A stretch of 64,000 nucleotides of DNA from NCBI GenBank assembly GCA_910574835.1, contig CAJTDE010000008.1:62001-126000 (forward strand), given 5' to 3'. The DNA comes from Clostridia bacterium (GTDB taxonomy: Bacteria; Bacillota; Clostridia; Lachnospirales; Lachnospiraceae). The notes beneath the pieces were generated by a model. It saw nothing but the letters and a program-made list of their open reading frames with translations. It ran no database searches and was not told where the DNA came from. This document shows positions 7,917 to 16,524 of this stretch, piece by piece (the first letter of the stretch is position 1; every line of letters begins with the position of its first letter). The translations under genes and the position numbers were made by a program.

Positions 7917-9326
7917 ATGAAAAAATTTGCAAAAGACAATTGGCGTGAGCTGCTGTTTGTGACGTTTATTCTAAGCATGTGGCTTATCTGGGCATGGATA
8001 CTGCCTTTTAATGAGGGACCGGATGAGTATATGCGTTCCAGAATTGTGGAATATATCATAGGATACGGGAAGCTTCCGACCGGTTATCAGCAGGAAATTA
8101 TGGATTATTCCTGGGGATTTACCTATGGGTTTCGGCCGATTCTTCCCCAGATTGCGGAGGCTCTTTTGATCCGCATCGGAATGTTTTTTACGAGGGATGC
8201 ATTTACACTGCTGTTCATCGGCAGGCTGGCCAGCGTGTTATGTGGGCTTGTTTTTATTGGCTATGTGCGTGCAATTGGAAGAAGGCTGTTTGAGGCGGAG
8301 TCTGTTCAATGGCTGTTTCTTTTCCTGGTTGTCTGCCTTCCCCAAGCGGGTTTTTTATTTACCTATCTGAATTGTGATTCTATGGCTTTGATGGCTACGG
8401 CAATGATTGTTTATTATCTGCTGAAAGGGATGGAGGATTCCTTTTCGGTTCCCACTTGTATTTGGCTGGCTGTCAGCCTGTCCGTGTGCGTGCTGTCCTA
8501 TTATAACGCTTATGGCTTTTTGATTAGCAGCGTGCTGATCTTTGGCGGAAGCTTTTTGGAGCGCAGCCGGCAGGGAGAAAAGTGCTGGGGAGAGTTTTGG
8601 AAAAAAGGATTTTTCATTCTCGGCATTGTGCTGCTTTTGGCAGGCTGGTGGTTTGTGCGGAATTACATATTATATGAGGGAGATATTTTAGGACTTCGGA
8701 CACAGAACGAGTATGCCGAGCATTATGCAATGGATGTCTTAAAGCCCTCAAATCGCCGGACATACCGGAATCAGGGGCTTTCCATGTGGGATATGCTGAT
8801 TCATTCCGATTGGGCAGGCTCCGTATTAAAAAGCTTTATCGGAGTGCTGGGTCCGCTCTGGTATGCGCTGCGCTGGTGGATGTACGCAGGCTACGAGGCT
8901 TTGTTTTTGGCCGGCTGTTTGGGTATCCTGGCAAAAATAGCTGAAAAGATAAAGAATTGGCGGCATGCAGGAAAAGGAGGCTCCTTAAATTTTGCCCGCT
9001 GGTCGCTGCATGCAGGCTTCGGCATTGCTGTCTTGATTCCCAATCTTTTAAACTTCTGGTATTCCTACGCCACAGATTACCAGCCCCAGGGGCGCTATAG
9101 CATGCCGATGCTGATACCGTTTATGTATTACATAGTTTTGGGGCTGTCCTTTTGGATGGAAAAGCTTCGGAGCCGCCTGATTCCTGCGTTGATTCGTTTG
9201 GCGTGTATATGGATTGCCGGAGTGTTCTTATTCTGCGTGGTGAGGATTATGTGGCCGGCTTATCGCGATGTGGAGGATAAATCAGTGGTAAAAATATATA
9301 CAATGGAGGAGCTTTTTGGAGATTAA
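7917..9326 (+). CDS. Polytopic membrane protein, GT-C glycosyltransferase-like (paralog 1)
   Basis: A protein of 469 residues with about ten membrane segments. The ATG at 7917 is chosen because AGAGGA precedes it and it aligns with the neighbouring paralog; the frame is open further upstream but crosses the promoter. The first extracytoplasmic loop holds LPFNEGPDEYMR, a Pro-Asp-Glu motif like that of DUF2142/ArnT-type GT-C proteins, where an Asp in this loop is catalytic. Those enzymes transfer sugars from lipid-linked donors outside the membrane. Donor and acceptor cannot be told from sequence. The C-terminus (VKIYTMEELFGD) is nearly identical in the paralog. Confidence 0.65.
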   Translation: MKKFAKDNWRELLFVTFILSMWLIWAWILPFNEGPDEYMRSRIVEYIIGYGKLPTGYQQEIMDYSWGFTYGFRPILPQIAEALLIRIGMFFTRDAFTLLFIGRLASVLCGLVFIGYVRAIGRRLFEAESVQWLFLFLVVCLPQAGFLFTYLNCDSMALMATAMIVYYLLKGMEDSFSVPTCIWLAVSLSVCVLSYYNAYGFLISSVLIFGGSFLERSRQGEKCWGEFWKKGFFILGIVLLLAGWWFVRNYILYEGDILGLRTQNEYAEHYAMDVLKPSNRRTYRNQGLSMWDMLIHSDWAGSVLKSFIGVLGPLWYALRWWMYAGYEALFLAGCLGILAKIAEKIKNWRHAGKGGSLNFARWSLHAGFGIAVLIPNLLNFWYSYATDYQPQGRYSMPMLIPFMYYIVLGLSFWMEKLRSRLIPALIRLACIWIAGVFLFCVVRIMWPAYRDVEDKSVVKIYTMEELFGD

Positions 9327-9395
9327 CGTGAAAAATCTTAAGATTTTATGAAGAATTTTGACGAAAAACGAAAGAATTACAGAAGAAAAGCTGTC

Positions 9396-9424
9396 TTGTG
9401 CATCCTGCCAAAAATTGTTATAAT
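9396..9424 (+). promoter_or_regulatory. Promoter of second GT-C-like paralog
   Basis: TTGTGC (9396-9401), a 17-nt spacer and TATAAT (9419-9424), the same distance from the start codon as the promoter of the first paralog. Confidence 0.7.
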
Positions 9425-9457
9425 TGCGGCATCTCAATTCTTGGGAAGGTGATGCAT

Positions 9458-10909
9458 ATGAAAAGGCTTGCAAAAGAAATGCGGATGGAGGCTGTCTTTT
9501 TCGCCTTTGTACTCGGCATATGGCTTTTGTGGGCTTTTATTTTGCCCTTAAATGAAGGACCGGACGAAAATATGCGCCTGCAGATAGCGCAGTTTATACT
9601 AAAATACGGGAAGCTGCCCACAGGCGATCAGAAAGAAATCATGGATTATACCTGGGGCTTTACCTATGCCTTTCGTCCGATTCTGCCGCAAATGCTGGAA
9701 GCGCTCTTTATACGGATTGCCATGATTTTTACCCAAGATGCCTTTGCGCTGTTGTTTGCCGGGCGGCTGGTCAGCGTGTTTAGCGGAGCCGTCTTTTTCT
9801 GGTACGTGAAGGCATTGGGGGACATGCTGTTTGAGAGGAAAAGCTTGCGGTGGTTATTTCTGATTCTGAATGTCTGCCTGCCCCAGTCAAGTTTTTTATT
9901 TACCTATTTAAACTGCGACTCAATGGCTTTGATGGCGTCGGCTATGATCCTTTATTATCTGCTGAAAGGCATGAGAGATACTTTTTCAGTCCGAACCTGT
10001 ATCTGGCTGGGAGTGAGCCTTTCGATTTGCGTGCTTTCTTATTATAACGCATATGGATTTTTGATCACAGCTGCTTTTATATTTACAGGCTGCTTCTTGG
10101 AGCGGGCCAGAAGAGGAGAAAGCTGTAAAGCGGAATTTGGAAGAAAGGGCCTGCTGATTGGCGGAATTGTACTGTTTTTGGCCGGCTGGTGGTTTGTGCG
10201 GAATTATGTGCTGTACGACGGGGATTTTCTGGGACTGCGGACACAGGAGGAATGTGCCCAGCAGTATGCACTTGACATGTTTAAACCCTCCGGGAGACGG
10301 AACTGTATTAATATGGGGATTTCCATGACAGATATGTTATTCCGTTCCAATTGGGCCTTTTTGGTGTTTAAGAGCTTTGTGGGAATACTGGCGCCTCTGA
10401 CAAAGGCTCACAGGGCATGGATCTTTGCAGGATACGGCCTTTTGTTTCTGGCAGGGGGCACGGGAGTTCTTAGAGAATGTATCCGTAGTTTTAGCAGGAG
10501 ATACGGTACAAAAAATGAGGAGAACATAAAGAAAAAGGAAGCCGTAGATGTGTCGCGATTCATGCTTCATGTGGGTCTTGTGATGGCCGTGCTGCTTCCG
10601 AATGTTATGAATATCTGGTATTCTTATTCTAACGATTATCAGCCCCAGGGACGCTATAGTATGCCGATGCTGGTGCCCTTTATGTACTATGTAACCAGAG
10701 GAATTGGTTATTGGGGCAGCCGGCTGGCATCCGGGCAAAGAAATACAAATATTCAGATAAGAAAGATTGCAGGATATCTACTCTGCCTATGGATGATTAC
10801 GGCCCTGGGATACTGTACGGTAAAAATTATGTGGCCGGCCTACCGAAATGTGGAGAATAAGGCAGAAGTACGGACATATACGATGGAAGAGCTTTTCGGA
10901 GAGGAATAG
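9458..10909 (+). CDS. Polytopic membrane protein, GT-C glycosyltransferase-like (paralog 2)
   Basis: A protein of 483 residues, clearly a tandem duplicate of the preceding gene: shared LPLNEGPDENMR, YGKLPTG, FLFTYLNCDSMALMA, LSYYNAYGFLI, LAGWWFVRNY, NDYQPQGRYSMPML and the terminal TYTMEELFGEE. The start at 9458 has GGAAGG 8 nt upstream; the ATG at 9452 is possible. It differs mainly in a loop near residues 345-370 that carries an insertion rich in Lys and Glu. The two copies have separate promoters, which suggests different expression or substrates. Confidence 0.65.
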   Translation: MKRLAKEMRMEAVFFAFVLGIWLLWAFILPLNEGPDENMRLQIAQFILKYGKLPTGDQKEIMDYTWGFTYAFRPILPQMLEALFIRIAMIFTQDAFALLFAGRLVSVFSGAVFFWYVKALGDMLFERKSLRWLFLILNVCLPQSSFLFTYLNCDSMALMASAMILYYLLKGMRDTFSVRTCIWLGVSLSICVLSYYNAYGFLITAAFIFTGCFLERARRGESCKAEFGRKGLLIGGIVLFLAGWWFVRNYVLYDGDFLGLRTQEECAQQYALDMFKPSGRRNCINMGISMTDMLFRSNWAFLVFKSFVGILAPLTKAHRAWIFAGYGLLFLAGGTGVLRECIRSFSRRYGTKNEENIKKKEAVDVSRFMLHVGLVMAVLLPNVMNIWYSYSNDYQPQGRYSMPMLVPFMYYVTRGIGYWGSRLASGQRNTNIQIRKIAGYLLCLWMITALGYCTVKIMWPAYRNVENKAEVRTYTMEELFGEE

Positions 10910-10922
10910 CGGAGGATATACG

Positions 10923-10977
10923 AAATGGCAAAGAAGTACGATTGGATGTAAGCATCCACCGCACTTCTTTGCCATTT
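10923..10977. repeat. Perfect 15-bp inverted repeat
   Basis: AAATGGCAAAGAAGT (10923-10937) is exactly repeated in reverse complement at 10963-10977, with a 25-nt loop. No T-run follows, so it is a weak terminator at best. It comes 14 bp after the second paralog. Confidence 0.7.
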
Positions 10978-11010
10978 CTATGCCCTGCTCATAACCCCAT
11001 AAATGGGAGG

Positions 11011-11042
11011 ATGCCAGGCAGCTAGTCTGCCTGGCATTTATT
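11011..11042 (+). terminator. Terminator downstream of the paralog pair
   Basis: ATGCCAGGCAG (11011-11021) and CTGCCTGGCAT (11027-11037) form a perfect 11-bp stem with a 5-nt loop, followed by TTATTA. Confidence 0.75.
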
Positions 11043-11467
11043 ATGAAAAAGTTTATTCGAAAAATAGTAATTGCTTACTAGGGGCTGTCATGTTGTGTTG
11101 TTTTTGTCTTGCTTTATCTTATGGTCTTATTATATGGAACAGAAATGAATGGATTATGTTAATCAATTTAACGTTTTTTAAAAGAAGTGTGAATAAAATA
11201 TGAACGCGGATAAGGTTGGGATTAGCTGGAGAGTATAGATGTATTTTGTGTATTTATGTAAAAACCTCTTTTCCGGATTTTTTGTCCCTATGACAAGAAA
11301 TGAATATTATACAAAATGTGAAAAATACAAACATATCACCAAAACAAATAATGTAAATAATCACAAATATTTAGAATATCCCCCTGTAAATTTGGATGAT
11401 ACAATAAAAAAGTAAACAAAATCAATAGAATTTTGTACAAAAAGCAAAAACAGGAGGAAAACAAAAA
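11043..11467 (+). promoter_or_regulatory. AT-rich regulatory region before the sugar ABC operon
   Basis: 425 bp without a convincing gene; the 66-codon ORF at 11003-11203 has no family features and overlaps the terminator. An extended -10, TGATACAAT, ends at 11405, with no good -35 upstream. This fits a promoter needing an activator such as the YesN regulator encoded at 18022. AACAGGAGGAAA precedes the start at 11468. Confidence 0.45.
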
Positions 11468-12610
11468 ATGAAAAAGAAAGCATTAGCCCTATTGCTCGTT
11501 GTATGTATGGCAGCGCTTACCGCCTGCAGCTCCGGTAAGGCCGAAGAGCCTGCGGCAGCGCCGTCAGAAGAAGCCGCCGGCGAAACAGAGGCCCCGGCAG
11601 AAGGCTCCGAAGAACCTGCGGCTCCCGCGGCAGGAGAAGCGGTAGCAGGCGTCGTATGGTATAACTTTGCAGACACTTTCATCTCCAACGCCCGCCAGAC
11701 CTTGCTGAACATCGGAAATGCGGACGGAACCATCACCATCACCGATGCGGACAGCACCAACGACGTAGGAACACAGACAAGCAACATGAACAACTTCTTC
11801 ACTCAGGAAGTAGATTACCTGGTACTGAACAACATCAACACTGGCGCTATTTCCGAGATCTGCGATCAGATCTTAGAGGAAGGCTGCTACGGCATCTTCG
11901 CCAATACGGACACACCTACCGATGATGATTTTGCAAAAAATGACAAGCTCTACAGCGTATCTTCCGTAGCAACCCAGTCCGGCACTATCATGGGAGAAGC
12001 CCTTGCCGAGTATTGGACGGCACATCCGGAAGCAGACCGCAACGGAAACGGCAAGCTGGACTATGTAATGCTTCTTGGCATCCAGGGTCACTACGATACA
12101 ACCGTACGTTCCCAGTATTCCGTACAGGCCCTTGAGGATGCGGGAATCGAAGTAAACAACATCGGCGGCGAGATCATTGCAGATTACAGCCGTGCAACCG
12201 CACAGGAAAAAGTAGCGGCGCTTCTGGCAAACTACAGCGACGACATTGACGCAGTTATTGCCTGCAACGACGATATGGCGCTGGGCGCTATCGAAGCCCT
12301 GAAAGCCGGCGGCTTCTTTGCAGGAGACGATAGTTACATCCCGGTTTGCGGCGTAGACGCTACCGTAAACGGCTGCCAGGCCATCAAGGACGGCACCATG
12401 CTGGTAACAGCCATGAACAATCCGGTAACCTTGGCAAAGGCAATCTACAAGGTAATGTACCTGACAAATCAGGGAGAGGAAGTTACCACCGAAACCGTAA
12501 ATCTGGACGGCGTATTTGTAGAAGGCCACAGAGTATGGATTGACTACTCCCCGGTAAACAGTGAAAACGTAGACGAAGCAACCTACGATATTAACGATAC
12601 TGCATTTTAA
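11468..12610 (+). CDS. Sugar ABC transporter substrate-binding lipoprotein
   Basis: A protein of 380 residues. A lipoprotein signal ends at LTAC with Cys20, followed by an Ala/Glu/Pro-rich linker and a type 1 periplasmic-binding fold of the RbsB/MglB/ChvE kind (VWYNFADTFISNARQTLL, ITDADSTNDVGTQTSNMNNF, DAVIACNDDMALGAIEALKAGG). It delivers a sugar to the ATPase and permease encoded next. Codon use is C-ending and more biased than in its neighbours, suggesting high expression. A terminator follows, so the binding protein is probably made in excess over the membrane components. Confidence 0.92.
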   Translation: MKKKALALLLVVCMAALTACSSGKAEEPAAAPSEEAAGETEAPAEGSEEPAAPAAGEAVAGVVWYNFADTFISNARQTLLNIGNADGTITITDADSTNDVGTQTSNMNNFFTQEVDYLVLNNINTGAISEICDQILEEGCYGIFANTDTPTDDDFAKNDKLYSVSSVATQSGTIMGEALAEYWTAHPEADRNGNGKLDYVMLLGIQGHYDTTVRSQYSVQALEDAGIEVNNIGGEIIADYSRATAQEKVAALLANYSDDIDAVIACNDDMALGAIEALKAGGFFAGDDSYIPVCGVDATVNGCQAIKDGTMLVTAMNNPVTLAKAIYKVMYLTNQGEEVTTETVNLDGVFVEGHRVWIDYSPVNSENVDEATYDINDTAF

Positions 12611-12618
12611 GGAAAAAG

Positions 12619-12655
12619 GCTTCGGTACTGCACGGCGGCGCCGAAGCTCTTTTTT
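12619..12655 (+). terminator. Terminator after the binding-protein gene
   Basis: GCTTCGG (12619-12625) pairs with CCGAAGC (12641-12647), followed by TCTTTTTT. It lies inside the ABC operon and probably reduces read-through to the ATPase gene. Its T-run merges with the first repeat fragment of array A. Confidence 0.8.
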
Positions 12656-12860
12656 ACCCTATAGTGCTGTCGCGCGGCGACTATATAATAGTCCGGCTAA
12701 GAAATGTCAAGTAATTCTGAGAAATATTTTTTGCTGGATGGTAAAGTCGCAAAGGCGCACGAGAGAAACTTTCATGAGTGCCCTTTCGAATGAAAGTTTC
12801 TCTCAATACAGGTGCGTCGAAGTGACTTTACCCTTTAGTGCCATCGCGCAGCGATTTTAA
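12653..12860 (+). repeat. Structured mosaic repeat, array A
   Basis: A tail module (TAGTGCTGTCGCGCGGCGAC), then a small stem with arms GTCCGGC and GCTGGAT, then the core hairpin at 12741-12831, then a second tail with GCGCAGCGA. In the core, GTAAAGTCGC pairs with GTGACTTTAC, GGCGCAC with GTGCGTC, and GAGAGAAACTTTCAT perfectly with ATGAAAGTTTCTCTC. The same modules recur near 35.6 and 50.6 kb. The array sits between the terminator of the binding-protein gene and the ribosome binding site of the ATPase gene. Confidence 0.85.
12774..12860 (+). CDS. Candidate 28-codon leader ORF inside repeat array A
   Basis: The ATG at 12774 has GAGAG 8-9 nt upstream, buried in the inner stem. The product begins MSALSNESFSQYRCVEV and ends SAIAQRF. 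The stop TAA (12858-12860) is followed by ATA and then by GGAGG of the ATPase gene, 13 nt before that start codon. The same frame is open in copies B and C2. Differences between copies show no third-position bias, so coding is unproven; translational coupling or attenuation is an inference. Confidence 0.35.
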   Translation: MSALSNESFSQYRCVEVTLPFSAIAQRF

Positions 12861-12873
12861 ATAGGAGGTACTT

Positions 12874-14439
12874 ATGGAAACAGGCAAATATGTTCTTGAG
12901 ATGCGGCACATTTCCAAGAGCTTTCCGGGAGTAAAGGCACTGGATGACGTATCGCTGACCATAAAGGCAGGCACGGTACACGCGCTGATGGGGGAAAATG
13001 GAGCAGGAAAATCCACATTGATGAAATGCGCCTTTGGACTCTATCAGCCGGACGAGGGAGAGATAAGCATCGAGGGGAAAACAGTGGCGCTGCCCAATCC
13101 CAAGGCAGCTATGGTAGAAGGCGTGTCTATGATTCACCAGGAGCTGAACCCCATATTGACCCGGAATGTAATGGAAAATATCTGGGTAGGCAGAGTTCCG
13201 TATAAGAAAATTGCAGGCGTTCACTGGGCGGACGACAAGAAAATGTATGAGGATACAAAAAATCTTTTTGCTGATTTGGGCATTGACATAGATCCAAAGG
13301 AAAGCGTAAGCAGGCTGTCCGTATCCCACTGTCAGCTACTGGAGATTGTCCGGGCCGTATCCTACGGAGCTAAGGTAATTATTATGGATGAGCCAACCTC
13401 ATCCCTGACAGAAAGCGAATCGGAGCTTCTATTTGCAATTATAAAAAAGCTGACAGCCCAGGGAGTAGCCATTATCTATATCTCCCACAAAATAGAAGAG
13501 GTATTGGATATCACGGACGAGGTTACGGTGTTGCGCGACGGTCAGCTTGTAGGAAGCTGGCCCACCAGAGAGCTTGATATGGACAGTATCGTAAGCAAAA
13601 TGGTAGGCCGCGAGATGACGAACCGCTTTCCGGAGCTTACCCATACGCCGGGTGAAATATTTTTAGAGGTTTCTCATCTGACCTCTGCCAATCCTCATTC
13701 CTTTGTGGACGTAAGCTTTACCCTTCGCCGGGGTGAGATCCTTGGGGTGGGAGGACTGGTGGGAGCGCAGCGGACAGAGCTGATGGAAAGCATTTTCGGC
13801 TTGCGTCCCATAGCCTCGGGAACCATTTACATTGACGGGCAGGAGGTAAAGATCAAGAATCCACGGCAAGCGATTGCTCATAAAATCGCTTTGCTCACAG
13901 AGGAGCGCCGTGCTACGGGAATCGTTCCTATGCTGTCGGTAGGGGAAAATATTGTTCTGGCAAATCAGACGGCAAATCATGCCCGCTATACAGGGGGGAA
14001 GGGACTGTTGAATTACGCATCCAGAAATGAGGATGCGCAGAGATATGTAGATTCCCTGTCCATCAAAACACCGGGACTGAAAACACAGATTCAATACCTT
14101 TCCGGCGGCAATCAGCAGAAAGCGCTGCTGGGACGCTGGATGCTGCTGGAGCCGGATATTTTGATTATGGATGAGCCTACGAGGGGAATTGACGTAGGGG
14201 CAAAATATGAGATCTACTGTCTGATGGAGGAAATGGTACAAAAGGGAAAATGCGTCATTATGATCAGTTCTGAGATGCCGGAGCTGATGGGAATGTCCGA
14301 TCGGGTTATGGTTATGTGCGAGGGCCATCTGTCCGGTATCCTTACAAGAGAAGAAACTTCGGATGAGCGTATTATGTATCTTGCCAGCACCTATGAAAAG
14401 GGAGAGAGGAGCAACACAAATGCAAATAAAGAGATTTAA
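12874..14439 (+). CDS. Sugar ABC transporter ATPase (MglA/RbsA/XylG type)
   Basis: A protein of 521 residues with two fused ABC domains. The first has Walker A GENGAGKSTLM, an atypical signature LSVSHCQ and Walker B VIIMDEPTSSLTE. The second has the usual degenerate nucleotide site of this family (GGLVGAQRTELMES), with a good signature LSGGNQQKALLGRW and LIMDEPTRGIDVGA. It energises uptake through the next gene's permease. TAGGAGGT precedes the ATG, and the start overlaps the end of repeat array A's influence. The permease gene overlaps its 3' end by 20 nt. Confidence 0.95.
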   Translation: METGKYVLEMRHISKSFPGVKALDDVSLTIKAGTVHALMGENGAGKSTLMKCAFGLYQPDEGEISIEGKTVALPNPKAAMVEGVSMIHQELNPILTRNVMENIWVGRVPYKKIAGVHWADDKKMYEDTKNLFADLGIDIDPKESVSRLSVSHCQLLEIVRAVSYGAKVIIMDEPTSSLTESESELLFAIIKKLTAQGVAIIYISHKIEEVLDITDEVTVLRDGQLVGSWPTRELDMDSIVSKMVGREMTNRFPELTHTPGEIFLEVSHLTSANPHSFVDVSFTLRRGEILGVGGLVGAQRTELMESIFGLRPIASGTIYIDGQEVKIKNPRQAIAHKIALLTEERRATGIVPMLSVGENIVLANQTANHARYTGGKGLLNYASRNEDAQRYVDSLSIKTPGLKTQIQYLSGGNQQKALLGRWMLLEPDILIMDEPTRGIDVGAKYEIYCLMEEMVQKGKCVIMISSEMPELMGMSDRVMVMCEGHLSGILTREETSDERIMYLASTYEKGERSNTNANKEI

Positions 14440-15421
14440 TATGAAAGAATTTTTGATGAATTATGCGCTGTATCTTATTATGCTGCTCATCGTAATTGTG
14501 ATCGCATGCATTTCACCAAAATTTATTTCCCTTCGGGTAATACGTGACATTTTAACTCAAAGCTCTACCAGAATACTGGTAGCTCTCGGATGTATGTTTA
14601 TCATCGTATCCGGCTCGGCCGACCTGTCCGGAGGCCGTGTAGTCGGACTGGCCGCCGTAGTGTCCGGCTCTCTGGCGCAGCAGGCGACATACAGCAACCG
14701 GTTCTGGCCTCAGTTTGGCGAGCTTCCTGTGATTGTACCCATTCTGGCGTCTGTTCTGGTGGGACTTCTGGTAGGCGTGTGCAATGGTTATGCGGTAGCA
14801 AAGCTGAAGGTTCCGGCATTTCTGGCAACTCTTGGAATGCAGATGATTGCATACGGCGTGAACTGTCTTTACTTTAACAAAGCGCCGAACAATTCCCAGC
14901 CCTTGGGCGGCTACAAGGAATCCTTTGGAAATCTGGGAACAGGAGCTATAGCAGGAATTCCGATCTTGGTCATCATAGCTTTAAGCATATGTTTGGTCGT
15001 ATGGGTGGTACAGACCAGAACCTGTCTTGGCCGTGAGATCTTTGCCACAGGCGGCAACCCCAACGCGGCGCGGGTATCCGGTATTAATGTATTTAAGATT
15101 CTCATGATCACGTATATGATTGCCGGCGCCCTTTATGGCTTTGCCGGATGCCTGGAGGCGGCCAGGACGGGAAGCGCCACCAGCTCCTATGGCTTAAGCT
15201 ATGAGCTTGACGCTATTGCTTCCTGTATCGTGGGCGGCTGCTCCGCAGGCGGCGGAATCGGAACCGTGCCGGGCGTTATCGCAGGCGTATTGATATTCAA
15301 TGTTATCAATTATGGCCTGACTTTTATCGGACTTAGCTCCTACTGGCAGTTTGTGGTAAAGGGCCTGATTATCATTATTGCAGTGGCGATTGACGTAAGA
15401 AAATATGCTGGGAAAAATTAA
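14420..15421 (+). CDS. Sugar ABC transporter permease (MglC/RbsC family)
   Basis: A protein of 333 residues with about nine or ten membrane segments. The signature region VSGSADLSGGRVVGLAAVVSG and the EAA-like loop GREIFATGGNPNAARVSGIN are typical of monosaccharide permeases. The start at 14420 is used because GAGAGGAG lies about 10 nt upstream; it overlaps the ATPase gene. The overlap indicates translational coupling. Confidence 0.93.
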   Translation: MQIKRFNMKEFLMNYALYLIMLLIVIVIACISPKFISLRVIRDILTQSSTRILVALGCMFIIVSGSADLSGGRVVGLAAVVSGSLAQQATYSNRFWPQFGELPVIVPILASVLVGLLVGVCNGYAVAKLKVPAFLATLGMQMIAYGVNCLYFNKAPNNSQPLGGYKESFGNLGTGAIAGIPILVIIALSICLVVWVVQTRTCLGREIFATGGNPNAARVSGINVFKILMITYMIAGALYGFAGCLEAARTGSATSSYGLSYELDAIASCIVGGCSAGGGIGTVPGVIAGVLIFNVINYGLTFIGLSSYWQFVVKGLIIIIAVAIDVRKYAGKN

Positions 15422-15561
15422 TCAGGTATGATAAGATAAAGCATCTACAGGAAACGGCAAATCTATTTGCAGTTTTTGTAATAGAGAAAATGAATGTAGA
15501 GAAGGCAGGCATAAAGAACGTCATGTCTGCCTTTTACATAGGCATAAAGGAGTATTTGGCC

Positions 15562-16524
15562 ATGAAAAAAAGGAGCGGGTTTCGGCTTGCGGTTATTCTA
15601 TTGATTCTTCTTGCCATAGGAATGAGTGGTGCATGTCTATTACAAAAACAGCATAAGACGGACGTCAGCGAGCGGGTGCGGATAACGGCGATTCTGCCTC
15701 ACAATGATTATGGCTATTGGACAATAGTCAGAGACGGGATAGTGGAAGGCGGATTGGAATACGATGTTGATGTTAAGGTTGTGCTGCCCCGGATGAATTA
15801 TGATGTGCCTCAGATGACAGAGCTGATTCGGCAGGAGATAGCCGCCAAGACGGATGCTATCATTGTTCAGGGAATTGATAATGAAGATTATCTGGAAGCG
15901 CTGCAAAAAGCGGAAAGCCAGGGGATATTAATTGCATTGATTGATACTGATGTGGAAGAGCGCTTTCCCCATTTATATGTGGGAACAGATAACTATGCGG
16001 CGGGAATCCGGATCGGCGAGGCGGTGGTTCAGGCTACGGGCGGCTGCGGCACCATAGCGATTTTGTCCGGAGCGGAAAACTATCCGAACCTGGAGGAGCG
16101 CTGTGCCGGGATTCGGGAAGCAATCAAAGAGTATCCGGAGCTTACTATAGCATGTACGGAGTACAATCAGTATGATTCTCTGAGAGTCATAGAGAAGTAT
16201 TATACCATTGCCCGGGAGTATCCCAAGGCAGACACACTGGTATGCATAGAAGGAACCGGCGGACTGACACTAGGCCCTCGGTTGTCCGAGGAAACGCCTC
16301 TGTTCGAGCATATCGTGGTATTTGATATGACGGAGGAGAGCGCTCAGGGACTTTGCTCCGGAGCCTTTGACGGAATCATGACACAGCAGCAGAAAGAAAT
16401 GGGACGGATTGCTGTCAGGGAGATTCATGATTATCTGGAAAACGGCGGTGAATGGAATCGAAAAATATTGACGGATACGGAGTGGATTACCATAGAAGAT
16501 CTGGAGGAACAGCCGGATGAATAG
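15562..16524 (+). CDS. Membrane-anchored sugar-binding sensor protein (XylFII-like)
   Basis: A protein of 320 residues. The ATG at 15562 has AAAGGAG 8 nt upstream. An N-terminal hydrophobic segment (RLAVILLILLAIGMSGAC) could be a lipoprotein signal or anchor. The rest is a type 1 periplasmic-binding fold (ITAILPHNDYGYWTIVRDGIVEGG, DAIIVQGIDNEDYLEALQKAES). It overlaps a LytS/YesM kinase gene by 8 nt, which indicates that it senses a sugar for the kinase rather than transporting it, as described for XylFII-LytS-YesN of clostridia (inference). Confidence 0.8.
   Translation: MKKRSGFRLAVILLILLAIGMSGACLLQKQHKTDVSERVRITAILPHNDYGYWTIVRDGIVEGGLEYDVDVKVVLPRMNYDVPQMTELIRQEIAAKTDAIIVQGIDNEDYLEALQKAESQGILIALIDTDVEERFPHLYVGTDNYAAGIRIGEAVVQATGGCGTIAILSGAENYPNLEERCAGIREAIKEYPELTIACTEYNQYDSLRVIEKYYTIAREYPKADTLVCIEGTGGLTLGPRLSEETPLFEHIVVFDMTEESAQGLCSGAFDGIMTQQQKEMGRIAVREIHDYLENGGEWNRKILTDTEWITIEDLEEQPDE

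Noticed and set aside
11003-11203. 66-codon ORF before the sugar-binding lipoprotein
   Set aside because: Starts in a terminator and lacks a ribosome binding site and recognisable domains.
12653-12860. CRISPR interpretation of the repeats
   Set aside because: Units are variable, about 120 nt, structured throughout, without unique spacers of constant length or cas genes.
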